From positions 42,943,493 to 43,007,492 of the forward strand of contig OX419759.1 in the NCBI GenBank assembly GCA_948567375.1: 64,000 nt of DNA, in the 5' to 3' direction. The DNA comes from Lunularia cruciata. Taxonomy: Eukaryota; Streptophyta; Marchantiopsida; Lunulariales; Lunulariaceae. Below, in pieces: positions 24,947 to 35,202 of this stretch (the first letter of the stretch is position 1; every line of letters starts with the position of its first letter). The translations under genes were made by a program, and so were the position numbers. The notes under the pieces were generated by a model, which worked only from the letters and a program-made list of their open reading frames with translations, did no database searches and was not told the DNA's origin.

Positions 24947-25215
24947 AATGTGGTTACTGACAATGTCGATAACTTTACATCTGAATCTATTAATGCGCGT
25001 ATTGAAGGTGCTCAGATTCACGTAAAAACACTAGTAACAATGACATACAACTCGGCAAATCAGCAGCCATTGTCATCAGTAGTGGCACTGCTCACAAGAT
25101 GAACCTACATGACCTAGCATCCTTACTAGGTGAGGAGACCCAAATATACCTATGGCCTTCGTTTGCAGATGCTATGGTAGATTTGGGTATGATACGAGAG
25201 ATTGATGCACCATAA
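24947..25215 (+). pseudogene. Frameshifted coding remnant of unknown family
   Basis: One frame reads cleanly from about 24947 (VVTDNVDNFTSESINARIEG) to about 25040. A shifted frame then continues through LGKSAAIVISSGTAHKMN to a stop at 25213-25215. Together they suggest about 90 residues of a once-coding sequence with a single frameshift. The composition looks protein-like, but I recognise no family. It lies upstream of LINE copy A but is not clearly part of it. Confidence 0.35.
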
Positions 25216-25388
25216 GACGCAGTTGATGAAGCAAAGATATAGTCGAGTAAGAATTGTACATAGTAAAATAGAAAGTCCATATGTTTTGGTATGGCCTGAA
25301 ATGTCAAGAAAATGAAATGCATTTGGTAGTGTTTTATAATAATTGATTTCAACCTCCTATCTATCTACTTCACCTCTCCTATTTCAAC

Positions 25389-27175
25389 CTCCTATCTACT
25401 ACTTTGGCCATGCCAAGTTGTGTATTTCTCTCTTTGGTAGATGATACACATATCATAGACATTGTAGATCAGATTGGGCAGACCTTTGACTACTTGATTA
25501 CCGAGCTACATCTAGTAAGCTTGAAAGTTAAGGTGTCAAAGTGCAGTGCATGGTCCCTTTTAGGTATTCCTCCTCACCTTCAGCTTCCAGAGGGTTGTAT
25601 CATATATACATATGGATTATTTGTTCTTGGAGTGCCAATAGGATCTCAGGATTTTGTCACATACTTCTTAAACATTGCCCTTGCATAGGGTGTTCTCCAC
25701 GTGGATGACCTTCCGTTATTAGGAGATCCATAGGTGGCATTTGGTATACTCTCCTCTAGTATTGCTCGTCGACCATCCTACCTCATTTGTACAATTCACC
25801 ACTCCTCGTCCTTCCTATCACATCTAAGAGCCGTTGTAGTAGGATTATGAGAGTCTTTGGTGATATTATTGGACCAAGGACATTTGAGTGTGTGACAAGG
25901 ATTCGGCACATAGACAAATAGCTCAGACGATCTTGTGTGGAGGGTTGGCTTGCTATCTATGGAGGAGATTGCGTCTATAACATTTTTGGTTAGTTGGGCT
26001 CTCTTAGCTCCCTTACTTTCTTCTTGTTTTGGGGTTGTTGATAGGCCAATTTTGGATATTTATGTGATAGAGGTGGAGGGAGGATCCTTTTCTTTCCAAA
26101 TTTTATTATGGCAAAAGAGAGATAGTCTATCCTCATATGCACGAAAGGACTTTCCATCTTTTGCTTCACTATCGTCAGATTGGACTAGAGGTTTACAGTC
26201 TTCCTTGATGGAACGACAGTATGAGCATACGCTACATTCTCTCTTAGTTAACTCGTCCATTCCTCAAGCTACTAGAGCACGTCTTCGCTCTTGCTCTGGC
26301 AAGGATGCAAGCTCTTGGATCCTAGCTCCATAATGCATTAGGGCATTCCGACTTGCACGAACTACTTTCTATACATCGATGAGGTTTTGCTTAGGTTTGG
26401 TACACCCATTGCATCTTCATTACTCACTTGTGAGTGTGGTTCTACACTAGATGCAACAGCGGTCCATATGACAAGGTGTCCTTTTGGAGGACAAAGGATA
26501 GCTACCCATGATGCTATTAGAGACATGGTGTTTGCTATGGCACAAGAAAGTAGATACTTGGCTTGGATGGAGTTTTTGTAAGCTTTGAAGATGACATGTG
26601 TTAGGGCAACTTAAACTTGGTCTAAGATTGATCAAGTCCGGATGTTGTGATTATGTACCATATGCAAGATATAGTTTTGGAGGGAGTGATTGCCCATTGC
26701 TCTAGATGGGCGGCAAGTTCAGCAGTAGGTTGTAAGGTCTCCAAGTATAGGGGCATGCAACGATATCACCTCTTTGTTCCTCTAGCCTTGGAGTTATATG
26801 GAGTGATGGACACGACATTCCATACATTTGTCAGGGAATGTGTGAGAGCTTATCATGTTAGGCGCCAAGGAGTACCACTCTCACTCTCATACTTTGTAGC
26901 ATATTTTAGACAAACATGTGTCTATTTCTCTACAAAGTGCAATGGTTGGTGCAATCCACAAGAGAGCAATCACACTAGGTGATGCTTCTTTGGAGGCTCC
27001 AATTGTTTGTAGACCACACAACTTGCATAGCTCGGATATCTTAGGTGCAGTAGGGGAAATTTCTCATATAGACTCTATTGGGGCTTAGCTCTATTTTACC
27101 TTTTTCATCTTTCCCTTGTATGGCTTGATGGGGTCTCCCATCCTTCATTTTTTCTATGCGATCTGTGAGCCGGTC
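25389..27175 (+). mobile_element. LINE copy A: 5'-truncated, degenerate non-LTR retrotransposon
   Basis: It begins just before reverse-transcriptase motif C (LVDDTH near 25440, the x-x-DD box). It continues through the thumb region (SKCSAWSLLGIP; 25935-26333) to a knuckle of form C-x-C...H...CPFGGQRIATHD (26387-26581) and the endonuclease-like region with KVSKYRGM and FVPLALELYG (26647-26982). Many stops and frameshifts are present. The 3' tail at about 27043-27175 is the same tail found at 28.4, 47.2, 58.3 and 59.7 kb. The upstream parts (C2H2 finger, motifs 0-B) are missing by 5' truncation; the junction is at about 25389. Confidence 0.85.
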
Positions 27176-28424
27176 TATCTCTCACTCAAGATGAACCTTT
27201 GATGGCTATTATGGTAGCGCACCATGGACTAAGAAAGCAAGGAACCTCAACTCCATCGTACTCCTCCAAGGCTAACACTTCAAGACTCAAGACATTGTTC
27301 ACTAGAGAACTCAATTAAAGAGAGATAGTTGCAAATGAAAGGATAATGATAATTTCCTCACCCCTTGTTTATATACTTGTGAAATAGTAATACACCAAAG
27401 TTACTAATTACTAGAGTAACTCAAGTTACTAGGCTAAAAGTCAAGTAAAGTCAAAAAGTATAAAGGAATATCCATCCACATGGGCATATTCTACTAAGCA
27501 TGTGATCTTATCTTGACCCAACCACTAAGTCAAGGATTCCTTCACATGGGCTATCCTTGGACTATAGAAGAATCCAAAATAAAAAGGCTTGTGGGCCTAA
27601 GAGTTCTCAACTCTTTCCTCAAAGCCAAACACCTAAGAATAATACCAAGTCAACACACTAGAATCCAAAATAGTGGTGCTCATCTTTTCCACTTCCTCTA
27701 AAGTAAGGTCCCCTCGATCTTAGCTATGACTAACTTTAGCTAATCATGACTAATGTAAAACCATCCTTTATCTCTATATAAATAATATCTCTCAAGTACT
27801 TATAATACCAAGCTAAATATCATAATCCCACATACATGCACAAATAGGTGTTAAAGGTCGTCTTTTTGCCATATATTTTGACCTATGCTAGTAATTAGCA
27901 ATTGATGTGCAAGGTCGTATAGCATTCGTGTAGTGCTAGCTTTTGTAGGATAGGCGTCATAAAATGTACAACAAAAACATGATAAAAACTTAGTTATAAA
28001 TGAAATTCAAGAGGATCTAATTGAAATTCTTCTAAAAATGAAGCAAGAAATTCTTGAAGATTTAATGCAAAATCTAGCTAGTTCAATAAAATTTTAGCAG
28101 ATAATTGGTGAATCAAAGATGCATCTTTTAGAATCTTAATGCAATGCAATGCTTAATATAGATATAAATAAGAGATCAAGGTATTTAAGTAAAGCAAGAG
28201 CCAATCCATAAGAGGATACAATAATACAACAATTGCCAACAATGGTAGTTCAAGTCCAATGCCTCTTTGCAAAGCAATGATACACAAAAATATGTAATCC
28301 ACACATGAAAGTAGTGTCTCCACTTATCTAAAGCCAAATTCACTATTTTGTGGTGTCCATAGAAGTCTACTACCCAAGCCAACTATGCAAATACAATTCA
28401 CAAAGACTTTGCCAACTCTTGAAG
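27176..28424. other. AT-rich spacer between LINE copies
   Basis: No intact gene. A short coding-like stretch near 28003-28097 (EIQEDLIEILLKMKQEILED) could be a coiled-coil remnant of a transposon protein. Otherwise AT-rich with nothing assignable; some of it may be decayed LTR-element sequence. Confidence 0.5.
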
Positions 28425-28568
28425 TGAAAGAGCGGTTGCGTAGAAAATATGAAGGATGGGAAGACTCCATCAAGCCGTACAAGGGAGAGACAAAAAAGGT
28501 AGAATGGGGTGAAGCTCCAATAGAGTTGATCTGAGAAATCTGCCCTACCGCACCTAAGATATCCAAGC

Positions 28569-29314
28569 TGTAATGCTCCGAGGACAAGAGAAGAGAGAAA
28601 ACACAGATTGCACACTCAAACATTCAATGCCCCAAGGGAGCACCTTCTCTTTATTATATAGACAAAGAGGATCTCCTACAAGGAAGCTCCACCATAGGAT
28701 TAGGGACACAGATAGGTGACATGTCAGCAAGCTCCACCCTTGGATTACTTACTTGGATGAGTGACCTGTCTGGTCTAGGTCCTATCTGGTTGGTCAAACG
28801 AGCTTTGACTGGAGGGAATCTTTTAGGGAATCTTCCTGTAGGAATCTCAGAATCACATGAGTAAGGTACCATTGGAAAGCTCTCGACGAGACAAACCAGG
28901 GGGGAGGGAGGGCCAGCCTTTCCTCTGTTGGGGGGGGGGGGGGGAATCTGCACATTTTTGAGGCCTAATTCATCCGTTTAGGCCTCCAAAATTGCCTTCA
29001 AAGATTTCAGGCATATTTCGGTTCCTACTCTATTAGTAGAAGTCCCCTTTTGGTGATACCTCTTTCTGATCTGTTTAGTCCATCATGTGTAACATCCTTC
29101 CAGATGTTACCAAACCAATTCTTACCTTTAAATCATATGTCTAGCTATTGGTTCTAAGGTTCTCAAGTCTATTTCGGTTTCTGCCCTATTAGTAGAAGTA
29201 CTCTTTTGGTGATACTTCTATCTAATCTATTTTGACCATCATGTATAACATCATTCTAGATGTTACCAAACCAAATTTTACATCTAGATCATATGGCTAA
29301 CCCTTGGTATTACA
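28569..29314. mobile_element. Solo LTR (746 bp) nested in LINE copy B
   Basis: It begins TGTAATGC and ends GTATTACA, giving TG...CA ends within an 8-bp near-perfect terminal inverted repeat. It is flanked on both sides by CAAGC (28564-28568 and 29315-29319), a 5-bp target duplication. Copy A runs unbroken across the corresponding point, which confirms the insertion. Internally it carries a TTATTATATA box near 28651, a run of 15 G at 28930-28944, and a 156-bp-period duplication at 29015-29300. With no second LTR or internal region, it is a solo LTR; the superfamily cannot be told. Confidence 0.85.
29015..29300. repeat. Tandem duplication inside the solo LTR
   Basis: Two copies of about 130 bp, offset by 156 bp. 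Both contain ATTTCGGTT, TATTAGTAGAAGT, TTTTGGTGATAC and AGATGTTACCAAACCAA, with about 15-20% divergence by eye. Confidence 0.85.
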
Positions 29315-30665
29315 CAAGCTATGCAAGTTGTATGGTCTAAAAACAACAAGAGCATCTAAAGAAGCATCACCTAATGTAATTGCTCTCCTATGGATTGCAC
29401 CAGCCACTACACTCTATAGAAAAATGGACACATATTGTCTAAAATATGCTACAAAGTATGAGAATGAGAGTGGTATCCCTTGGCGCCTGACATGATAAGC
29501 TCTCGTGCACTCCCTAACAAATGTGTCAAATGCTATGTCCATTGTTATATTTAACTCCAAGGCTAGAAGAATAAAGAGGTGACCTCATTGCATACCCCTA
29601 TACTTGGAGACCTTTCATATTGCTGTCGCACTTGCTGCCCATCCAAGAGGATGGGTAATCACTCCCTCCAAATTGCCACCTGATCATCTCGGATGAAGTA
29701 TAAATTTGCCTTAACATGTGTCATTTGCAAAGCATACAAACAATCCAAGCCAAGTATCCACTCTCGTGTGCCATAGCAAACACTATGTCCCTAATGGCAT
29801 CATGGGTAGCTATCTTCTGTCCTCTAAAAAAACACCATGTCATATGGCCCGCTATTGCATCTAGTGTAGAACCACACTCACAAGTGAGTAATGAAGATGC
29901 AGAAGGGTGGACCAAACCTAGACAAAATCTCACCGCTGTAGAAAAAGTAGCTGGTGCAAGTCAGAATTCCCTAATGCAAGGTCAAGCTAGGATCCAAGAT
30001 CTTGAAATCTTGCCAGAGCAAGAGCAAAGACGTGCTCTAGTAGCTTAGTAGCTCTAGTAGCTTGAGGAATGGACGATTCAACTAAGAGAGAATGTAACGT
30101 ATGCTCACACTATCAATCCATCAAGGAAGACTATAAACCTCTAGTCCAATCTGACAATAGTGAAGCAAAAGATGGAAGGTCCTCACATGTTCGTGGAAAT
30201 AGACTATCTCTCTTCCACCGCAATAACATCTAGAGAGAAAAGGATCTCCCTTCCACCTCTATCACATAAGTCTCCAAAATTGGCCTATCAACAACCACAA
30301 AATGAGAGGAAAGTAGGGGTACCAAGAGAGCTCAACTACCCAAAAATGCTATAGGTGCCATCTCTTCCATGGATAGCAAGCCAACCCCTCCACACGAGAT
30401 TGGTAGGGATGTTTGTCTAAGTGCCAAGTCCCCTATCACACACTCAAATGTCCTTGGTCCAATAATATCACAAGACTCCCATAATCCTCCTATTAAAGGC
30501 TCTTAGACGTGATAGGAAGGTCAAGGAGGGAGGAATTGTGCAGAGGAGATATGTTAGTCGACAAGCAATAATAGAGGAAAGTATACCAAATGCCACCTAT
30601 GGATCTCCTAGTAATGGAAGATCATCCACATAGAGAACATCCTCTACAAAGTAGCATTTAAGAAG

Positions 30666-31190
30666 CTCTCTTATCTACTACTTTGGCCATGCTAGGTTGT
30701 GTATTTCCCTCCTTTGTACATGATACACACATCATGGGCCTTGTAGATCAGATTAGGCAGGCCTTTGACCACTTGACTTCCGAGCTACATCTAGTAGGCT
30801 TTAGAGTCAAAGTGTCAAAGTGTAGGGCATGGTCCCCTTTAGGTATCCCTTCCCACCTTGAGCTTCCAGAGGGTGTATCACATCTACAGATGGACTATGT
30901 GTTCTTGGAGTGCCACTAAACAAAATCCTTGGATCCTATTGGCACTCCAAGAACACATAGTCTATCTATAGATGTGATACACCCTCTGGAAGCTCAAGGT
31001 GGGAAGGGCTACCTAAAGGAGACTATGCCTTGCACTTTGACACCTTGAATCTCAAGCCTACTAGATGTAGCTCAAAAGTCAAGTGGTCAAAGGCCTACCT
31101 AATCGGATCTATATGGCACACAATGTGTGTAACATCTACCAAGGAAGGAAATACACAACCTAGCATGGCCAAAGTAGTAGATAGGAGAGC
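30666..31190. repeat. Inverted duplication, about 250-bp arms
   Basis: 30666-30915 (plus strand reads GGCCATGCTAGGTTGTGTAT...) is a near reverse complement of about 30942-31190, with a loop of about 26 bases between. In copies A and C the sequence runs straight through the left junction, so the left arm is the inserted one. A transcript of either strand would fold into a long hairpin. Confidence 0.85.
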
Positions 31191-31838
31191 TCTAAAGTGA
31201 GCCATGGAAAATAATGGTCCCCCTAAAGGATCTCCCTAACGTGTACCAACAACTTACTCCAAGACGGTGACTCCCTCCTATGAACAACCATGTTGGTAGT
31301 AAAGGGAAGCAAGAGAGCCATAAAAAGATCGCACAAAAGGAATAAGATTCGCCAAGGAGCCACTAGCCTCCCTAAGATCTCTAAAGATGGATGCTCGTGA
31401 GATGCTATTAAAAGGGTTCTCAACATCCACCTATAGGATGACCCACTTTGGATGGATATCTAGGAGTGCCTTAATGCTTAAAGATATAGCCTCACATCCT
31501 CCAGGTGTAGCTACTCCAAACTGATGTGGGCTGAGGTGCTATCGAAAGTGAGAATGATGCTGAAGGATAAATGGTGCGGCTGACCAAGCACAAAAAGATC
31601 TCTCCAATAGCAATGGTCTAATGCCCCCGTGTCCTTCTCCATTATGAGAAGTTGACTAGCACCTAACACTTGACTAACAGATATAGTAACATCTCCTCTC
31701 ACTATTGTTATAGCCACTTGAAACAACTCGGTAAAACCGCTAGAAGGATATATGCCTGAAAGTAATCTCTAAGATGCTCATATGCTCATATACCATCCCT
31801 GACAAGCCTCCTAAGGAAACACGAGGGGCAGTGCACAA

Positions 31839-34113
31839 GAGAGAAGAGAGAAATAACTCAATAAAGAAAGCTCTTTGCAAAGCTCAGAACTACCTCAATG
31901 GACTAAAACAATACCTTCTGATCATAGAGATATGGTTGAAAGGCGCAAAGAGGATTTTGCTTAAAAGATAAAATAGGAAGGTGCTGACTTACGAGTAGTG
32001 GCAGAGATGAAAGACAAGGAGAATGAAATGAGAGAAATTCCTCTCGACAAGCCTGCTAATGAAGATCAAATTAGAGAAGCAATAGAATCTGGAATGATTC
32101 CTTGTTTCTACATGACTAGAGGAATCAAGTGTAGAATGGTGCGTAGGATATCCGTTGTTAGAAGTCAGTGAAGTTAATAATGACTTGGGATCCAAGAGAT
32201 AAGTATGGTGAACGCGTAAGGAACACTACTCTCTAAATTATTTACAAGTTAGACATCCAGACATTTATCGGTGGCAAGAAATACTTGCTATTCGCAAGGT
32301 AGGTGAGATTAGAGAAACGTATAGATTTCTAGATTCAATAGACGAAAGTCTGTACGAGTTTTTTTAAGATGTTTGTGATAGATAAACTTATGGATTTTTA
32401 GACTCAATGGATCAACTTGCCTTTCAACATTGCTACCGGTGGGTTGTAGCAGTAGGTTGCATGCAACAAGGTCACTTTTTTCTACTTTTAGTTTTGAAAA
32501 GTATATAGAATGAAAAATATTGCTATTGACACGCTTGGTAGAAACTACGTGAGAACTAACCTTATTAGATAACGGGAGTATTGCTCTCACTTTCCTAATG
32601 TGTAATGCATGTTCATTGTTCTATAGAGAGCATTAGCTAATGCAAATCATGGGAGAACAATCACACGCACTAGGTGATGCTTCTTCCATTGCTTCAATGA
32701 TAATGATGTGTAGACCATATGATTCAGATAGCTTTGAAAGCTTAAATATAATATAATAAAACTTTCATTTTGATATTATTGTGATTTAATTTAATTTAAT
32801 CTCTTAAATTTTATCCTTATAAGGTTTGATGGAGCCTTCCATCAATTATGTTATCTTATGCGCGTCGCTTTTCCCTTACTCTCCACTTCATTGAGTTGCT
32901 TTGCAGTGGTATGAATGGGATTCTGGTGGACAGTGTAATATGATCGTCATCTTCTGCGCTCCGAACATTGTCTTGAGTAAAATCATGGACTCCGTCTATT
33001 GTATCTCGATTGGAGTCTACTACTCCTTCAAATTTTTCTTCGTATAATAGCTCGCTGCATGTGTAGATTATCTTTTTCCTATATAAAATCTGTTGTTCTC
33101 GTTCGAGATTCCAAAGCCTCCATATACGCGTCACAAAACATACACTCGTACATTCATGTAAAGATCTCTCTCATTGACAACACCCTTTTGGAGCTTTTCA
33201 CTGGCCATTTCTTGCTGTAAAAGAAGAAGAATATCTATTTGTTTGTTGAAGATCTGAACATGCAAACTTTGTACCAAAAATGATACAAGATATATGATTC
33301 AGGATAAGGATAAGCATATATTAGATCTCTTACAAGTTCTTTTTCATTGTCCTTGGTTGCAATGGTCACTATTACTCCCGTTATATTAGATGAATGTTCT
33401 CATACGGATAAGGAGTTGATAACCACCACATCAAATAAAATACATCGTCCGTCTATTAAAGTCAAAGTCACTATATCTACCCTCAATCTGCTTTGTTCAA
33501 TTCGTACCTACTCTCAATCTACTCTCTCACGTCTGTTAAATTCATCGTGTTCGGTGGCTGAAATGAGCACAATCTGCTATCACGGCTCTATTCACTTCAT
33601 CGTGTTCAGTCGGTGAACTGAATAGCGTCTTTACAACGATCACCATTAGGATAGCAAAGAACAACCCCTCCTATGTTCAGGGAACAACCCTCTAATGTTA
33701 GCCGCACTGTGAGTGGAAAAGGTTCCATTTGGTTTGGTGTTTACCTAAAAACATAAAAAGGTTACAGTACATCAAGGTCATCGTTGTTAGCCAAAACCAA
33801 CGAGGAAGTGAGTAAGAAATATGCATCATTTCCAAGATGTTTGCAAGGAAAGATTTTATGAATTTTACGCGTGCAATTATCTCCCGGTAGTTGTCGGACA
33901 GAAGCAGCTTGCTTGAACTTCCTTTGTGTCGACCTAGTTAGATACTTTTGATGTTTCCAGTGACTGATTTGCCATTAAGTCTTAAAATCGAGAGCGTTCT
34001 GACTCGCTTTTAGTTTTCCCATGGGGTTCAACCCAAAGCAGAAGAGCATTGTGAGGATGCTACATGTAATACAAAGTAAGACTGGACTCTCCGTTTCGCA
34101 AAGGTAGAGGAAA
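31839..34113. other. Spacer with decayed transposon sequence
   Basis: No gene recognised. Coding-like fragments near 31.85-31.97 and 32.03-32.15 kb match nothing I know. A diverged LINE tail (32.65-32.87 kb) is listed separately. A minus-strand frame at 32856-33134 is charged but unrecognised. Confidence 0.5.
32645..32868 (+). mobile_element. Diverged LINE 3'-end copy
   Basis: It shares with copy A the blocks AACAATCACAC/GCACTAGGTGATGCTTCTT (32656-32690) and TGTAGACC, then ATAGCT, then TTGATGGAGCCTTCCATC and TTATGCGCGTCGC at the end. It is more diverged than the other tails and AT-rich in the middle. The coding part is absent. Confidence 0.7.
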
Positions 34114-34194
34114 TCCGACTGCAAGTACCTCAAGTACTTGCAGTCGGACTTCGTTGTATTCCTTGCGCATGTGCAAAGAAAGAAATACAACGAA
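34114..34194. repeat. Two adjacent hairpins
   Basis: First: perfect 15-bp arms (TCCGACTGCAAGTAC) with a 5-base loop, 34114-34148. Second, one base later: 11-bp perfect outer arms (TTCGTTGTATT) with further partial inner pairing, 34150-34194. Confidence 0.9.
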
Positions 34195-34560
34195 TTTCAG
34201 TACGAATTTGTTGTTTAAGCGGGACGCATCTCAAAGTGAAGAACTTCCGATAGAAGACAACTTAGCGAGTGTCTAAGTAAAATGCCTGCGCACTTTAACT
34301 CATCACGCAATCTCCTCAAGGCACCCACCACGTCAAAAGCTCCCCAGTGAATCTCAAAATCCCCTCTCATAGACTTTCGATGATGGTGGATGGATGCATT
34401 CCTGACTTGATATGCGTTCACTGTGGTTACAACGACCTCTCGAGAAAGTATCACCGACAGTGTAAAGCTTCCGCGGAACCTGTCAACTGCAGTAGCTAGT
34501 TACTATGCCCAACCAGGGAGATGTCCCTGAGTGGCCCTGGGGATAAATTCCGGTCAGCCA

Positions 34561-34773
34561 ATGGATCTCTCCATCGAAACCCTGGACCAGGAACCAACTG
34601 AGGAGCTGTGGGCCCATCTGCTGGAATTAGATCCATTCCTCAGGAAAAGAATGAGCGCTGAGGCAATGGCAATTTGCTTCTCAAGCGCTGCCGTGAACAC
34701 AACACGGAGCAAAGTCTTGAGAAAGAGTGATCCGGATATCCTATTTGAATCACTCCCAACAGATGAAGGATGA
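34561..34773 (+). CDS. Short unrecognised ORF upstream of the PPR gene
   Basis: A 70-codon ATG frame with protein-like composition (TEELWAHLLELDPFLRKRMS, then a serine/alanine-rich part) ends with TGA 430 bases before the PPR start. It could be a small gene, the last exon of an undetected gene (a possible acceptor GTCAG ends at about 34557), or an upstream ORF of the PPR transcript. No family recognised. Confidence 0.25.
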   Translation: MDLSIETLDQEPTEELWAHLLELDPFLRKRMSAEAMAICFSSAAVNTTRSKVLRKSDPDILFESLPTDEG

Positions 34774-35202
34774 TGCAGTTGATGAAACTCGAACGTCAGT
34801 TTCCTGTCTCCTTTACTCTGTCTAGTCTGCAGGAAGTACAGTGCATGGTTAGTGTAGCCTGATTCTGAAGGAAATGGCAGCAGGAGGGTTGAGCAGGTTG
34901 TAGTTGGATTGACGTCTTCTGTTGGGAGGACTTCCTTGTGAGATTAAAGGGGAAAGAGATTTCGCAAGTTTATGGAGAGATGGTCCAATGAGAGAGAGGA
35001 ATTTGCTGAACGGGCAGGAGGTAATTCCTGTTGTATTTCTGAGGAGAATTAGCCATGGCGGTGGAGCTGCGAATCGTTGTTGAGTGGTAGTAACAGAACC
35101 GTTTATGGGTGAGCTGAATGCGTTTTCTTGGTGGGAATTTGAATTTGGACAGGGACGAGATTTTGGATCCTGGCGGAGCTGAGAGTCAGCTTGGATTAAT
35201 CA

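Larger units (their letters stand above)
23985..25388. other. SDH7-like 3' UTR and spacer
   Basis: No intact gene. It holds a fold-back repeat (about 24.45-24.79 kb) and a frameshifted coding-like remnant (24.95-25.22 kb), both listed separately. Just before LINE copy A, the block TTCAACCTCCTATCT occurs twice (about 25348 and 25383). Confidence 0.55.
28425..31838 (-). mobile_element. LINE copy B: degenerate, split by a solo LTR and an inverted duplication
   Basis: Read on the minus strand, it runs from RT motifs 0-2 (about 31838-31511; VLGASQLL, MEKD) and motif A (FNSISRASIFRDLR, near 31400) to motif C (near 31115). Then come the thumb, the C-x-C...H knuckle (29933-29721), the endonuclease region and, beyond the LTR, the tail (28568-28425). 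A 250-bp piece covering motif C is duplicated in inverse orientation at 30666-30915. The C2H2 part is absent, so the copy is 5'-truncated. Stops and frameshifts throughout; clearly dead. Confidence 0.85.

Noticed and set aside
28930-28944. Run of 15 G
   Set aside because: A homopolymer in a decayed LTR; it may also be an assembly artefact. No function inferred.
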